Shown: positions 27,385-36,380 of the stretch, in pieces
Layout: each line of letters starts with the position of its first letter
Numbering within the stretch: the stretch's first letter is position 1
NCBI GenBank assembly: GCA_015062285.1
Contig: SUUY01000002.1
Span: 186,001 to 250,000 of the forward strand
Length of the DNA stretch: 64,000 bases
Direction: 5' to 3'
Source of the DNA: Alphaproteobacteria bacterium
GTDB lineage: Bacteria; Pseudomonadota; Alphaproteobacteria; RF32; CAG-239
Program-made: the position numbers and the translations under genes
The notes under the pieces: generated by a model
Told to the model about the DNA's origin: nothing
The model's input: only the letters and a program-made list of their open reading frames with translations
The model's database searches: none

Positions 27385-28104
27385 TCATATAGATTTAGAT
27401 AAACTTAAAATTACATGATTTGCTAAAATTAATCCAAACATCGCGGTAATTGTAGGTAATGACCCAAGTGCCCTATGGCCATTCTGAATATTTGCTGATT
27501 TATTTGATGAAAACGTTTTTTCATTAGACCAAACGCACGGGATTTGGCTCAAATCCACACCTTTCTTGCGAAGTTTTTGTCTGATCAGTTTTGCTAAAGA
27601 ACAGTTTTGAGTTTGACTTAAAAACCCTTCACGAATTTGCAGCGGATCGGTTTTTAGAGCCGCTCCCATTGATGAAATAAAAGACATTTTACGTCGCCAC
27701 ATTTCTTCAATCAGGCAACATTTGGGTTCTAAGCTATCTATAGCATCAATTATATAGTCCGGCGCTCTGTCAAGCAGATCTAAAATATTACTATTATCAA
27801 CAAATTCATTTACAATTTCAATTTTACAATTTGGGTTTATTTGCTTGATTCTTTCGGCGGCAACCTCTGTTTTAAAATATCCTATTGTACTTTCTAAAGC
27901 CAATATTTGACGATTTATATTGGTTTTATCAAATTTATCAAAATCAACTAATATAATCTTACCAACTCCGGATCTTGCAACTGCCTCTAAGGCATATCCG
28001 CCAACGGCACCAAGTCCCACAATCATTACACTTGATTGGGACAAGTGCCATATGGCTTCTTCACCCAACAATGCAGATGTTCGTAGAAATCGTTCATCAA
28101 GCAT
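27385..28104 (-). CDS. tcdA: tRNA threonylcarbamoyladenosine dehydratase
   Basis: TcdA is an E1-like ATP-dependent enzyme that cyclises t6A37 of tRNAs to ct6A. The 239-residue product starts MLDERFLRTSALLGEEA at 28104, after GAGGAG. It has the nucleotide-binding VMIVGLGAVGGYALEAVARS motif, the INRQ segment and DAIDSLEPK, as expected for this ThiF/MoeB-type family. Its start overlaps the end of tatD by 8 bases. Confidence 0.9.
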   Translation of the reverse strand: MLDERFLRTSALLGEEAIWHLSQSSVMIVGLGAVGGYALEAVARSGVGKIILVDFDKFDKTNINRQILALESTIGYFKTEVAAERIKQINPNCKIEIVNEFVDNSNILDLLDRAPDYIIDAIDSLEPKCCLIEEMWRRKMSFISSMGAALKTDPLQIREGFLSQTQNCSLAKLIRQKLRKKGVDLSQIPCVWSNEKTFSSNKSANIQNGHRALGSLPTITAMFGLILANHVILSLSKSI

Positions 28105-28822
28105 TTGTAAACTCCTCAAAATTAACTGCCAGTTGTTTGCCAAAATCATCAATATTCAAGTTTCGTAATTCAGAAAACTTGCGGTATAAATTCATGACAT
28201 CGTTCAAACCACCTTGAAACGGGCCATCACTTTCTAATAAAACTCTTGTTAATGGTACAGATTTTATAAGATCAGCACTGTTTGACCGACGGAATATACT
28301 TGGAGAAAAGGAAATATACCCTCCGAAACTGATGACCCGTTGCAAAAACTCCAAGCTACCGCTAAAAGAATGAATAACAAATTTTGTGTCTTTTAGACTT
28401 TGCCGAAAATCCTCTATCAGATAATCTGCTTTTACAGAATGTATGATTATTCCTCGCTTAAATTCTCTTGCCAAATCCAAATGAATTGAAAATATTGCCT
28501 TTTGCAGATTAATGTCGGGATTTTTCATACGATCAATTCCACATTCACCTATCAATACTTGAGGGTGGCTCTTTAGTATTTGAGAAATATCGGCTTCCCA
28601 ATTATCCGGTACTTCTGATAAATACCACGGATGCAAACCCAAAGCCGGAATTATCATATCAGAATATTCAGCGCTCAAATCCAGTATACGTTGCCAGTCG
28701 GTTTGTTTTATTGCCGGACAAATAAGTTTGTAAAAACCCATATCTTTGGCCTGTGCAATAACTTGCGGTGTATCTTTTGCATTATAATCTTGCAAGTGAA
28801 TATGACTGTCAATAAACTGCAT
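28097..28822 (-). CDS. tatD: TatD-family metal-dependent hydrolase
   Basis: TatD enzymes are two-metal nucleases of the amidohydrolase fold. The 241-residue product starts MQFIDSHIHLQDY at 28822; a frame start 13 codons upstream would add a stretch before the metal-binding HxH motif. Further ligands are visible in IGECGIDR, in the IIHSVKA and VIHSFSG histidines, and in the LESDGP aspartate. It is closely linked to tcdA and divergent from alr. Confidence 0.85.
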   Translation of the reverse strand: MQFIDSHIHLQDYNAKDTPQVIAQAKDMGFYKLICPAIKQTDWQRILDLSAEYSDMIIPALGLHPWYLSEVPDNWEADISQILKSHPQVLIGECGIDRMKNPDINLQKAIFSIHLDLAREFKRGIIIHSVKADYLIEDFRQSLKDTKFVIHSFSGSLEFLQRVISFGGYISFSPSIFRRSNSADLIKSVPLTRVLLESDGPFQGGLNDVMNLYRKFSELRNLNIDDFGKQLAVNFEEFTNA

Positions 28823-28863
28823 GAAGAAACCTTTAACAAAAACTATCGAGATTTTATGCAATT

Positions 28864-29955
28864 ATGACTGTTTTGACAAGACCAATTTTAGAAATAAGCT
28901 TAAAAAACATTGTAGAAAACTATCGTTTTTTGCGATCTATTGCTCCTAATGCCGTTTCGGCTGCCGTAGTAAAAGATGATGCATATGGGCTGGGAGCCGA
29001 TATAATTGTTAAAACTTTGTATAGTGAAACGAAATGCCGAGATTTTTTTGTTGCTCATGCTATTGAAGGAGCAAAAATTACTAAATTAGCAACAGATATA
29101 AGAATATATGTGCTACAGGGTGTTGGTAAAGACAATATCAATATATTTAGAGACAATGAACAACTAATACCGGTTATTTCTTGTCCGGACATGTTAAATT
29201 TTTGGCAAAAAAATAAGTTTGACAACAGAAAACCCGCAATCCAGATTGAAACCGGCCTCAATCGTTTAGGGTTTAGTGAAAACGAACTTCAAAATATGGA
29301 CTTTGCTGAATTAAATGAATTTAGTTTAGTTATGTCTCACTTGGCATGCGCCGACGAAAAAGATCATTTTATGAATGAAAAACAACTAAACAACTTCATC
29401 ACCCTTAAAAATAAATATTTTCCAAATATTCCGGCATCATTATCTGCATCTGACGGGGTGTTCTTAGGGACTGATTTTCAGTTTGATATGGTGCGATTGG
29501 GAGCTGCTATGTACGGAATCAACACCACACCATATCGCAACAGCAAAATGAAAAATGTGGTGACTATAAAGGCTCCCATACTACAAATAAAAAATTTAAC
29601 AAAAGGAGAATATGTCGGCTATTCGGCAACATATAAAGCAAACTCCAACAGAAAAATCGCCATTGTTTCTATCGGTTATGGTGACGGCATACCTCGCTCG
29701 CTTTCCAATATCGGAAAAGTTTTTATACCAAACGGAAATGATGTCTCAGAAGCTCCGATTGTAGGTCGGGTGTCAATGGACAATATAATATGTGATGTAA
29801 CATGTATTGAAAACATATTGGTTGGAGACATGGCTTATGTTGCTGCTGATTTTTATACACTTGATGATGTTGCTCAGGATGCCAATACAATAGCATATGA
29901 AATTATGTCAAGAGTAGGTAAAAATCTCAGATTTGAAAAAATTTATATTCGTTAG
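28864..29955 (+). CDS. alr: Alanine racemase
   Basis: Alr makes D-alanine for peptidoglycan, using PLP. The 363-residue product has the PLP lysine in AAVVKDDAYGLGAD (the usual motif is VVKANAYGLG), the MYGINTTPY segment, the catalytic tyrosine region SIGYGDGIPRSLSN and VGRVSMDNIICDVT near the end. Length matches the family. A strong terminator follows. Confidence 0.94.
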   Translation: MTVLTRPILEISLKNIVENYRFLRSIAPNAVSAAVVKDDAYGLGADIIVKTLYSETKCRDFFVAHAIEGAKITKLATDIRIYVLQGVGKDNINIFRDNEQLIPVISCPDMLNFWQKNKFDNRKPAIQIETGLNRLGFSENELQNMDFAELNEFSLVMSHLACADEKDHFMNEKQLNNFITLKNKYFPNIPASLSASDGVFLGTDFQFDMVRLGAAMYGINTTPYRNSKMKNVVTIKAPILQIKNLTKGEYVGYSATYKANSNRKIAIVSIGYGDGIPRSLSNIGKVFIPNGNDVSEAPIVGRVSMDNIICDVTCIENILVGDMAYVAADFYTLDDVAQDANTIAYEIMSRVGKNLRFEKIYIR

Positions 29956-29960
29956 TCCTA

Positions 29961-29992
29961 AAAAAAACCGGAGAAAATTCTCCGGTTTTTTT
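29961..29992. terminator. Bidirectional terminator between alr and the 1068-residue protein gene
   Basis: AAAAAAACCGGAGAA pairs with TTCTCCGGTTTTTTT. It serves the two converging genes. Confidence 0.85.
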
Positions 29993-30003
29993 GAAGCTTT
30001 ACT

Positions 30004-33000
30004 TTATTTGCTACGCGTCTCACTAAAACGTGCAAAGACACTACGAAATCCGCCATTATTTCTAACTCTTACTTCTGTCAATGCACTTTCAGGAACTGCG
30101 TCATGAGCTTTAATATCCAAGTTTTCGCCCTTGTGCTCTTTCAGAGCTGTAAGAGCTTGTTCAAAAGTCGCTTGCTGCTCTGCTATCGGTGCCTTACCAT
30201 CAGAAGAAATTGCAGATATGGTTGCACCGTAATTATTATTAGGATCAAATGTAACAGTCACACCATTATCACCAACATACTGATATGTTGTTTGATCTCC
30301 GTTGACCACCTCAATTATAGAATTCGGCGCACCACCTAATTCTTTAGTATAGTCTGCAACACTTTCTGCTGAGGGATAAGAGTAGCCATCAAGTACATTA
30401 AAACTTCTTTGTCTTTGATAAGAAAGCACTCCATCTTCCCTTTCGTGGCTCAGCTCTACACGGTCACCATCTGTAAAGAGATATCCGTCAACACTGCTTC
30501 TGGCCCCTTGTACTCTTGCAGTAAGAATATCATTCCCATTATCAATCGGAGTAATACTAAACCCTTGGTCGCCTACTCTTGGAAAACTATTGGCTCCGGC
30601 ATAGCTTGTCGGATATTCTACTGTTGCATCCGGTTCCGGCGCCCAAGTCACCGTCATATTATCAATCGTTATTGGGGTTTCCACTACTTCCACTATTTCG
30701 ACAACTTCCCTTTTTACGGGAGTCTCCGGTTCGTAAACTGTTACTTCACAAGGCTGTTCAATGGTAACTGTTCCGGCTCTCATAATGGCTTTATAATCAG
30801 GATCCACCGGACGACCGATAAATCCATTGTTTGTACTATACTTATGAACAAGTTGAGCAAACATGGTTTCGGTGTCTTCACCATTAGGACATGACAATGC
30901 CATAATTACTGTCTTGTCTCCAGTGTAGTGAGCATGCATAAATGCTGTGTGAATTGCGTGTTCCGGAGTAACTCCTTCAGGCAAAACGACGAAACCTTCA
31001 GCAATTTGCTTCTTCATAGCTGCCACGGCTTCGTTTGCAGTCATTTGACCACCTTCTCCATTGGCCAGAACTTCAACCAAATGATTATATTGATTCATAT
31101 TTTCAATACGGCGTTCATAAAATCTTTGAACACTCTCAGATGTTTCCGTTCCGCCTGTCAAACCGCTAACTTGCTGGTACACCTTCCCTTCTTCACCCAA
31201 GATCTTGGTTTCAACAATACCATTGCCATATTCTTTACGAAAGATTTCATCTCCCACTTGTGGAGCAAGCGGAACATCGACATCATATCCTCTGTTTAGA
31301 TCTTCCCCTTGGAAACCTTGTAATGTCCAATTTGTGGCCCATTGATTGTCTGTCGAATCGGTTTCGATATTGCTGAGAGCACTATTTGCAGTATCAGAGA
31401 TCTCTTCACCACCATTCGAATTGATACCCAAACGAGATAATAAGGCTGATAATGTAAGGCCAACCCAAAATGATCTTCTTGCGGATTTTAACTTGCTACG
31501 GTTAGCATCGGATGGATCTTTTTTTAAATCTCTTCTTGCAGCTAAAAGTGTTGAAAGTTGTGCTGTAGAAGTTGATATTGTACGACCAAGCCTTGCTATT
31601 AATCTTGCGGTGACAGTATCTAATCTCAATACGCCAAGATCTAATGGCACACAAACGGCACCACCAACAATAGCACCAACGGCACCGCCGACAAGTCCCC
31701 AACGTCCTTTTCTTTTGTATTCAGGATCATCTTTTTTAGCTTTGTGAGCTTCTTTTATTGATTGCCAAAAACCAAGCTCTTTATTTTTTTCTTTAGCTTT
31801 TTCGCGCATTTTTTGAGCTTCGGTAATAATCGGCCATACGTAGTTTCCGGCGGCAGAATAAACGGCATAACCGGCAATGAAAACACCCACCGTTCCGCCG
31901 GTAGAAAGCATCATGCCCAATCCCATGGTTAAGGTAGCAGCCGTGTTTCCTATATGTTGCCATTTGTTTTCTTTGATGTTTTTTACAATACCACGAGCAA
32001 TTTCATAGCGTTTGCCCCACAAACCGACAGCAGCATCTCGGAATTTGTTAAGATGTTTACTAAGTTTGCTTTTTTTACCCATAGAGGCTTCTAAAACTTC
32101 TTTAAACTTAGTTACATTAATATCTGTTTCAGCACAAGCCGTAATAATGTCTTTTACTTTGATGGTAACTTTCTTACCTGTATTGATAACATTATTTATA
32201 AACTCTTTAGCGGCCTTTTCACGCCTTTCAATGTAAGCCTTAAATTTGTTTTCATCTTGTTGTTCTTCAACTGTCGGAGCTGCAAAAGAAGATGCTATCC
32301 CTGCTTCTCCTACTTTTGCAACAAAGTGATCTTTAATCTTAGCCGTTAGCTGTTCTTTTTGTTCTTTTTTAGAAGCCATAAGATATTTAAGAGAGCCTAC
32401 ACTTTCTTGATAAGCTTCAAGTTTAGCAGCCTCAAAAAGCATGTTTATGTGTTGGAAGGTATTTTCGGTATCTAAATTGGCTTCTTCATTATTTTCATCA
32501 TCTTTAACTTCTATGTTTGCAACCAATTTTTTCAAATCAGCAAAATCTTCAGATATGCTATTATCATCGTTATAGAGATGAATGCTTTTTAGCTCTTCAT
32601 CTAACGAAGCATCATTTTTACGCATAACCTCTTTTTTGGCATTCAATCCGTTCTCTTCCTTATAAATTTCCAGCACTTGATTTAGTTTCTCTTGAGCTCG
32701 AGACTTCTTATCTTCATCTTTAATGTTGTCTACCAGCTTTTGAGCATATGGAAGATCAAAAATATCAACGGTATCATTATCTATAATCATAGCTTCAATT
32801 TTAAGCTCAGCAACTTTTTCCAGTTTGGCTGTTGCTTTTTCAATATCAGGAGTTTGTTCTGCAAAATTAAAAAGAGCCTGAATATTATTAATATCTTTAA
32901 AGGAAGACGGCTCTTCTCCACCATTAATCACCAAGGCTACGTTATTGGCCCTGTCATTTGCATTTTTTTGAACTTTTTCGGCATATTCAGTATCAGCAAA

Positions 33001-33210
33001 AATTTGCTTGATTGTGGGATATTGACTAAAGTCATTAAGGTTTTCATCTACATAGTTATTGTATTTTTTATAGAATTTTTCTACCAAATCCTTTTGAGTA
33101 ACATCACCTTTAAGCAATTCTACTGCTTCTAAAAGTTCATCTACATTATAGTTGATGAATGTGTCTGAACTTAATATTTCAACGGCCTGTTGCTGGGTCA
33201 TTTTTTCCAT
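30004..33210 (-). CDS. Large protein of unknown function with central membrane segments
   Basis: The 1068-residue product starts at ATG 33210, with AGGAGG eight bases upstream. Residues 1-410 are charged, helical and Lys/Glu-rich. Hydrophobic Gly/Ala-rich segments follow at about 421-452, 503-522 and 580-594. Residues 600-1068 are of mixed character and include two similar stretches, PQVGDEIF...GNGI and PRVGDQGF...GNDI, which suggests a duplicated module. There is no signal peptide, catalytic motif or named domain that I recognise. It stands alone between terminator-separated units. A membrane-bound or secreted effector-like role is possible but unsupported. Confidence 0.75.
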   Translation of the reverse strand: MEKMTQQQAVEILSSDTFINYNVDELLEAVELLKGDVTQKDLVEKFYKKYNNYVDENLNDFSQYPTIKQIFADTEYAEKVQKNANDRANNVALVINGGEEPSSFKDINNIQALFNFAEQTPDIEKATAKLEKVAELKIEAMIIDNDTVDIFDLPYAQKLVDNIKDEDKKSRAQEKLNQVLEIYKEENGLNAKKEVMRKNDASLDEELKSIHLYNDDNSISEDFADLKKLVANIEVKDDENNEEANLDTENTFQHINMLFEAAKLEAYQESVGSLKYLMASKKEQKEQLTAKIKDHFVAKVGEAGIASSFAAPTVEEQQDENKFKAYIERREKAAKEFINNVINTGKKVTIKVKDIITACAETDINVTKFKEVLEASMGKKSKLSKHLNKFRDAAVGLWGKRYEIARGIVKNIKENKWQHIGNTAATLTMGLGMMLSTGGTVGVFIAGYAVYSAAGNYVWPIITEAQKMREKAKEKNKELGFWQSIKEAHKAKKDDPEYKRKGRWGLVGGAVGAIVGGAVCVPLDLGVLRLDTVTARLIARLGRTISTSTAQLSTLLAARRDLKKDPSDANRSKLKSARRSFWVGLTLSALLSRLGINSNGGEEISDTANSALSNIETDSTDNQWATNWTLQGFQGEDLNRGYDVDVPLAPQVGDEIFRKEYGNGIVETKILGEEGKVYQQVSGLTGGTETSESVQRFYERRIENMNQYNHLVEVLANGEGGQMTANEAVAAMKKQIAEGFVVLPEGVTPEHAIHTAFMHAHYTGDKTVIMALSCPNGEDTETMFAQLVHKYSTNNGFIGRPVDPDYKAIMRAGTVTIEQPCEVTVYEPETPVKREVVEIVEVVETPITIDNMTVTWAPEPDATVEYPTSYAGANSFPRVGDQGFSITPIDNGNDILTARVQGARSSVDGYLFTDGDRVELSHEREDGVLSYQRQRSFNVLDGYSYPSAESVADYTKELGGAPNSIIEVVNGDQTTYQYVGDNGVTVTFDPNNNYGATISAISSDGKAPIAEQQATFEQALTALKEHKGENLDIKAHDAVPESALTEVRVRNNGGFRSVFARFSETRSK

Positions 33211-33369
33211 AGTTTATGCCTCCTGATAAAACGGAAAATATTATCATTTGCAATGAATATACCACAAAAATTTTATTACTTCAACAACTTTTTTGTCAAC
33301 TTTGTTTAAATTTTGTAAATAATCATTTTAATATTTATTTTTTTATAAAAATTGCTATATTAGTTTATT

Positions 33370-33386
33370 CTTAAGCGTTCCTTAAG
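33370..33386 (+). promoter_or_regulatory. Predicted QseB/PmrA-type box upstream of ygiW-qseBC
   Basis: A perfect direct repeat CTTAAG (33370-33375), 5 bases, CTTAAG (33381-33386) matches the tandem half-site layout of PmrA/QseB-class response regulators. The second half-site overlaps the -35 position of a promoter with -10 TAAGAT at 33403-33408. A further ATTAAG lies at 33401-33406. This fits autoregulation by the response regulator encoded downstream. Confidence 0.65.
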
Positions 33387-33447
33387 ATTACGATGTTGGA
33401 ATTAAGATGTAACCAAAGATCATAACCTTTATTTTAGGAGAAACATC

Positions 33448-33792
33448 ATGAATAAATTACTTTCCATATCTGCTTTAAGTTTGTCTATCGCTTTTTCGGC
33501 TAATGCAATGGCAGCTTTTCAAGGACCGGGATTGGCTTCCAGTTCAGTTGCCGACGCCCTTAAACTCAGCGATGATACTGCTGTGGTATTAACCGGACAA
33601 ATTGAAAAAAGCCTCGGAAATGAAAAATATCAGTTCAAAGATGCTACAGGAACAGTTGTGATTGAAGTTGATAATGAAGATTGGAGAGGTGTTGATGTTA
33701 AACCTGAAGATATCGTAATCATCAAAGGAGAAATCGACAAAGATGTATTTTCTACCGAAATTGATGTTGATAGCGTTGAATTAAAAAAGTAA
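33448..33792 (+). CDS. ygiW: YgiW-type exported OB-fold (BOF) protein
   Basis: The 114-residue product has a signal peptide cut near ANAMAA and a mature part of the BOF/DUF388 type, with FQGPG near the start, VVLTGQIEKSLGNEKYQFKD and a WRGVDV segment. BOF proteins are small periplasmic OB-fold proteins linked to stress tolerance. In enterobacteria ygiW is next to qseBC, exactly as here. AGGAG precedes the start and a predicted regulator box lies upstream. Confidence 0.88.
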   Translation: MNKLLSISALSLSIAFSANAMAAFQGPGLASSSVADALKLSDDTAVVLTGQIEKSLGNEKYQFKDATGTVVIEVDNEDWRGVDVKPEDIVIIKGEIDKDVFSTEIDVDSVELKK

Positions 33793-33807
33793 CCGGAAAG
33801 GTTTAAT

Positions 33808-34470
33808 ATGCGAGTACTTCTTATTGAGGATGACCAACTCATTGGTGACGGATTAAAAATCGGGCTTACCAAACTGGGGTTTAGTGTTGACTGGTTCACA
33901 AATGGAGAGGACGGACAAGAGGCTTTGTTTCAATCTCCCTATGATGCGGTTGTCCTCGATTTGACACTACCGGAAATCGATGGTTTGCAAATATTGGATA
34001 ATTGGCGCAAATCCGGTCGAAAAGATCCTGTATTGATTTTGACTGCCCGAGGCGATGTTGAAGAAAGAATCTTAGGCTTAAACAAAGGTGCCGACGACTA
34101 TTTGCCAAAGCCTTTTGATTTGGGAGAGGTTGTAGCTCGTTTGAACGCACTAATCAGAAGGCAATCAGGAGCTACAAATAATATATTATGGCACCAAGAT
34201 ATATCATTTAACTTAGAAAATAAATTCGTACAGAAAAACGGCAAAGAGATTATTCTGGCACCTAAGGAGGTGGCAGTATTGGAACTTTTGTTATTAAATA
34301 AAAACAGAGTGCTATCTAAAACCCAAATTGAAGAAAAGCTCTATTCTTGGGACGATGATGTATCCAGTAATGCCGTAGAGGTACACATTCACCATTTGCG
34401 TAAAAAACTGGGTAAAAATATTATTAAAACCATAAACAAAATCGGATATATGCTGGGAGAAGAACAATGA
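33808..34470 (+). CDS. qseB: QseB-like OmpR-family response regulator
   Basis: The 220-residue product has a receiver domain with the acidic pair EDD, the phospho-acceptor Asp in AVVLDLTLPEIDG (residue ~51), the LTARG threonine and the DDYLPKPF lysine. A winged-helix DNA-binding domain follows (VAVLELLLLNKNRVLSKTQI, VEVHIHHLRKKLG). The start MRVLLIEDDQLIGDGLKIGL and the SVDWFTNG stretch closely resemble E. coli QseB as I recall it. It overlaps qseC by 4 bases. Confidence 0.9.
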   Translation: MRVLLIEDDQLIGDGLKIGLTKLGFSVDWFTNGEDGQEALFQSPYDAVVLDLTLPEIDGLQILDNWRKSGRKDPVLILTARGDVEERILGLNKGADDYLPKPFDLGEVVARLNALIRRQSGATNNILWHQDISFNLENKFVQKNGKEIILAPKEVAVLELLLLNKNRVLSKTQIEEKLYSWDDDVSSNAVEVHIHHLRKKLGKNIIKTINKIGYMLGEEQ

Positions 34471-35813
34471 AAAAACTTAGCCTGCGTTTAAGACTTATTT
34501 TTTTATTCATTGTAATCTCTTGCACGGTTTTTGCTTGTGCCGGTTTTTTGGCGTGGAACGAATCGAAAGATAAGGCTGATGAGTTTTTTGATACTTATCA
34601 AATGGCTTTAGCTCGAACCTTAGCCGGTGGCAACTGGAAAAACATCGGTAGCGAGGCTCAACATTCCACTAATAAACTTATCAAAAAAATTCGCAATGCC
34701 GAAGATGATGACGATGCTATCGGTTTTGCTGTTTTTGATAAATCAGGAAAAATGATTTTTCATGACAATGAAAACGGCAAAGACTTTAAATATCTTCCCA
34801 AACTTAGCAACTTTGACAACCAAAAAGTTGATGATGACGTATGGAGAATCGTATGGATTGCCTCTGCTGATGATAACTTTATTATCGCTGTGGGGCAAGA
34901 ACTTGAATATCGAGAAGACATGGCTTGGGACATTATGGAAGAATTTATGTCTCCGTGGATGGCAGGCATTATTACTCTTTTGATTATGATGATTGTTATA
35001 ATCAGCTTTGAGCTTGCCCCTTTAGGAAAAATTGCAATCGATATTAAAAACCGCAAACCTGATGATTTCAGTCCATTTGAAGATCATAATATTCCTTCAG
35101 AAATTAAGCCATTGACTCAGGCAATGAACTTTAGACTTGCACAGATATCCGATCTTTTGCAACATGAGCGCCGCTTTATATCTGATGCCGCGCACGAATT
35201 ACGAACCCCTTTAACCGCTTTGAAAATTCAGCTTGATGTAGCCAAAATGACTACCGATGACCCTAAAACACAAAGTGAGACTATAAACAAAATCAGCGAG
35301 GGGTTGAATCGGGCAACAAGATTAGTGGAACAACTTTTAGCACTTTCTCGTTTAGAGGTTAACCTAAAATCATCACAGTTGAAAAATCAAACACTTTGTT
35401 GGGAGAATATTATATCTCAAACCATTAGGGAATGTGAATTTGCAGTATCTGCGAAAAATCAAGTAATCATAACCAATATTACCGATGCCGGACCTTTTGA
35501 AAATGGAGATGCAACTCTTGTCGGAATGATTGTGAGAAATTTGATTGATAATGCCATAAAATATAGTCCGAAGGGAGCTCAAATAACCTTATGTTGTAAC
35601 AAGAATTATTTGAGCGTGATTAATTCCGGAGTTAAAATCGATGAAAAGCTTTTAGATAAACTTAGCGAACGTTTTTTCAGAATCCCCGGACAAAATGAAA
35701 AAGGAAGCGGGCTTGGGCTTTCAATAGTTGAATGCATAGCAGCCTTCTATAACTGCAATCTTAAATTTGCAAATACCGACAAAGGATTTATGGTCAAAAT
35801 ATCACCTAATTAA
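34467..35813 (+). CDS. qseC: QseC-like sensor histidine kinase
   Basis: The 448-residue product has two membrane segments (about residues 8-28 and 167-190) that flank a periplasmic sensor domain, a dimerisation/phospho-acceptor region RRFISDAAHELRTPLTALKI with the catalytic His, and an ATPase domain with LIDNAIKYSPKGA (N box) and GSGLGLSIVE (G2 box). The G1 box, normally DxGxG, reads NSGVK. The periplasmic YREDMAWDI and PWRF-like (here VWRIVW) segments resemble E. coli QseC. In E. coli this kinase has been reported to respond to host catecholamines and autoinducer-3; the ligand here is unknown. Its end overlaps the converging tspO gene by 8 bases. Confidence 0.88.
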   Translation: MKKLSLRLRLIFLFIVISCTVFACAGFLAWNESKDKADEFFDTYQMALARTLAGGNWKNIGSEAQHSTNKLIKKIRNAEDDDDAIGFAVFDKSGKMIFHDNENGKDFKYLPKLSNFDNQKVDDDVWRIVWIASADDNFIIAVGQELEYREDMAWDIMEEFMSPWMAGIITLLIMMIVIISFELAPLGKIAIDIKNRKPDDFSPFEDHNIPSEIKPLTQAMNFRLAQISDLLQHERRFISDAAHELRTPLTALKIQLDVAKMTTDDPKTQSETINKISEGLNRATRLVEQLLALSRLEVNLKSSQLKNQTLCWENIISQTIRECEFAVSAKNQVIITNITDAGPFENGDATLVGMIVRNLIDNAIKYSPKGAQITLCCNKNYLSVINSGVKIDEKLLDKLSERFFRIPGQNEKGSGLGLSIVECIAAFYNCNLKFANTDKGFMVKISPN

Positions 35814-36276
35814 GATATGCTACTCCAAAACTAAGATAGCATGCGAATATTATCCATACGATATAGGGAACTTGCAACCATGCTGATAACTTGTCGACCA
35901 TCGCAAAACGAAAGGTCATAAAAATCACAGCAGCCAATAGAGCAACAGCACACCAAGCTCCTAACATATATGCACCCATTCCAAAGAATATCGGGCTCCA
36001 CACATAGTTGAAAGCAAGTTGTAATCCGTATGGACGCATACAATATTCCGGATTCATGTTTTTGCTAAGACATTTTTTATATACTCGCCAAGAAGAGTAT
36101 CCCATTAACAAAAACAGTACTGCCCAAACAATTGGAAAAACCATTGTAGGAGGACTGTATTCCGGTTGTATAATTTGCGAATAAGCATATTTAACATCAC
36201 CACTTAATACAGATGATATTTTACCGCCAATAAGCGGCAAAACCATAAACAAAATAAAAATTATAATTCTTTTCAT
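35806..36276 (-). CDS. tspO: TspO/MBR family tryptophan-rich sensory protein
   Basis: TspO proteins are five-helix membrane proteins that bind tetrapyrroles and take part in stress responses. The 156-residue product shows five hydrophobic segments and the family stretches YSPPTMVFPIVWAVLFLLMG, QLAFNYVWSPIFFG and AAWLQVPY-type (here SAWLQVPYIVWI). The 3' end overlaps qseC by 8 bases on the opposite strand. Confidence 0.93.
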   Translation of the reverse strand: MKRIIIFILFMVLPLIGGKISSVLSGDVKYAYSQIIQPEYSPPTMVFPIVWAVLFLLMGYSSWRVYKKCLSKNMNPEYCMRPYGLQLAFNYVWSPIFFGMGAYMLGAWCAVALLAAVIFMTFRFAMVDKLSAWLQVPYIVWIIFACYLSFGVAYLN

Positions 36277-36334
36277 ATCACCCTCCTTATAATTTATATA
36301 ATCACATCAGATGAAAATTTAAGAAATTATGTAT

Positions 36335-36368
36335 AAAAAAACTCCTCCCATTTTGAGAGGAGTTTTTT
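36335..36368 (-). terminator. Terminator after mlaC
   Basis: AAAAAACTCCTC pairs with GAGGAGTTTTTT around a 9-base loop, starting 13 bases after the mlaC stop codon. Confidence 0.85.
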
Positions 36369-36380
36369 ATTTCAGTCTGG

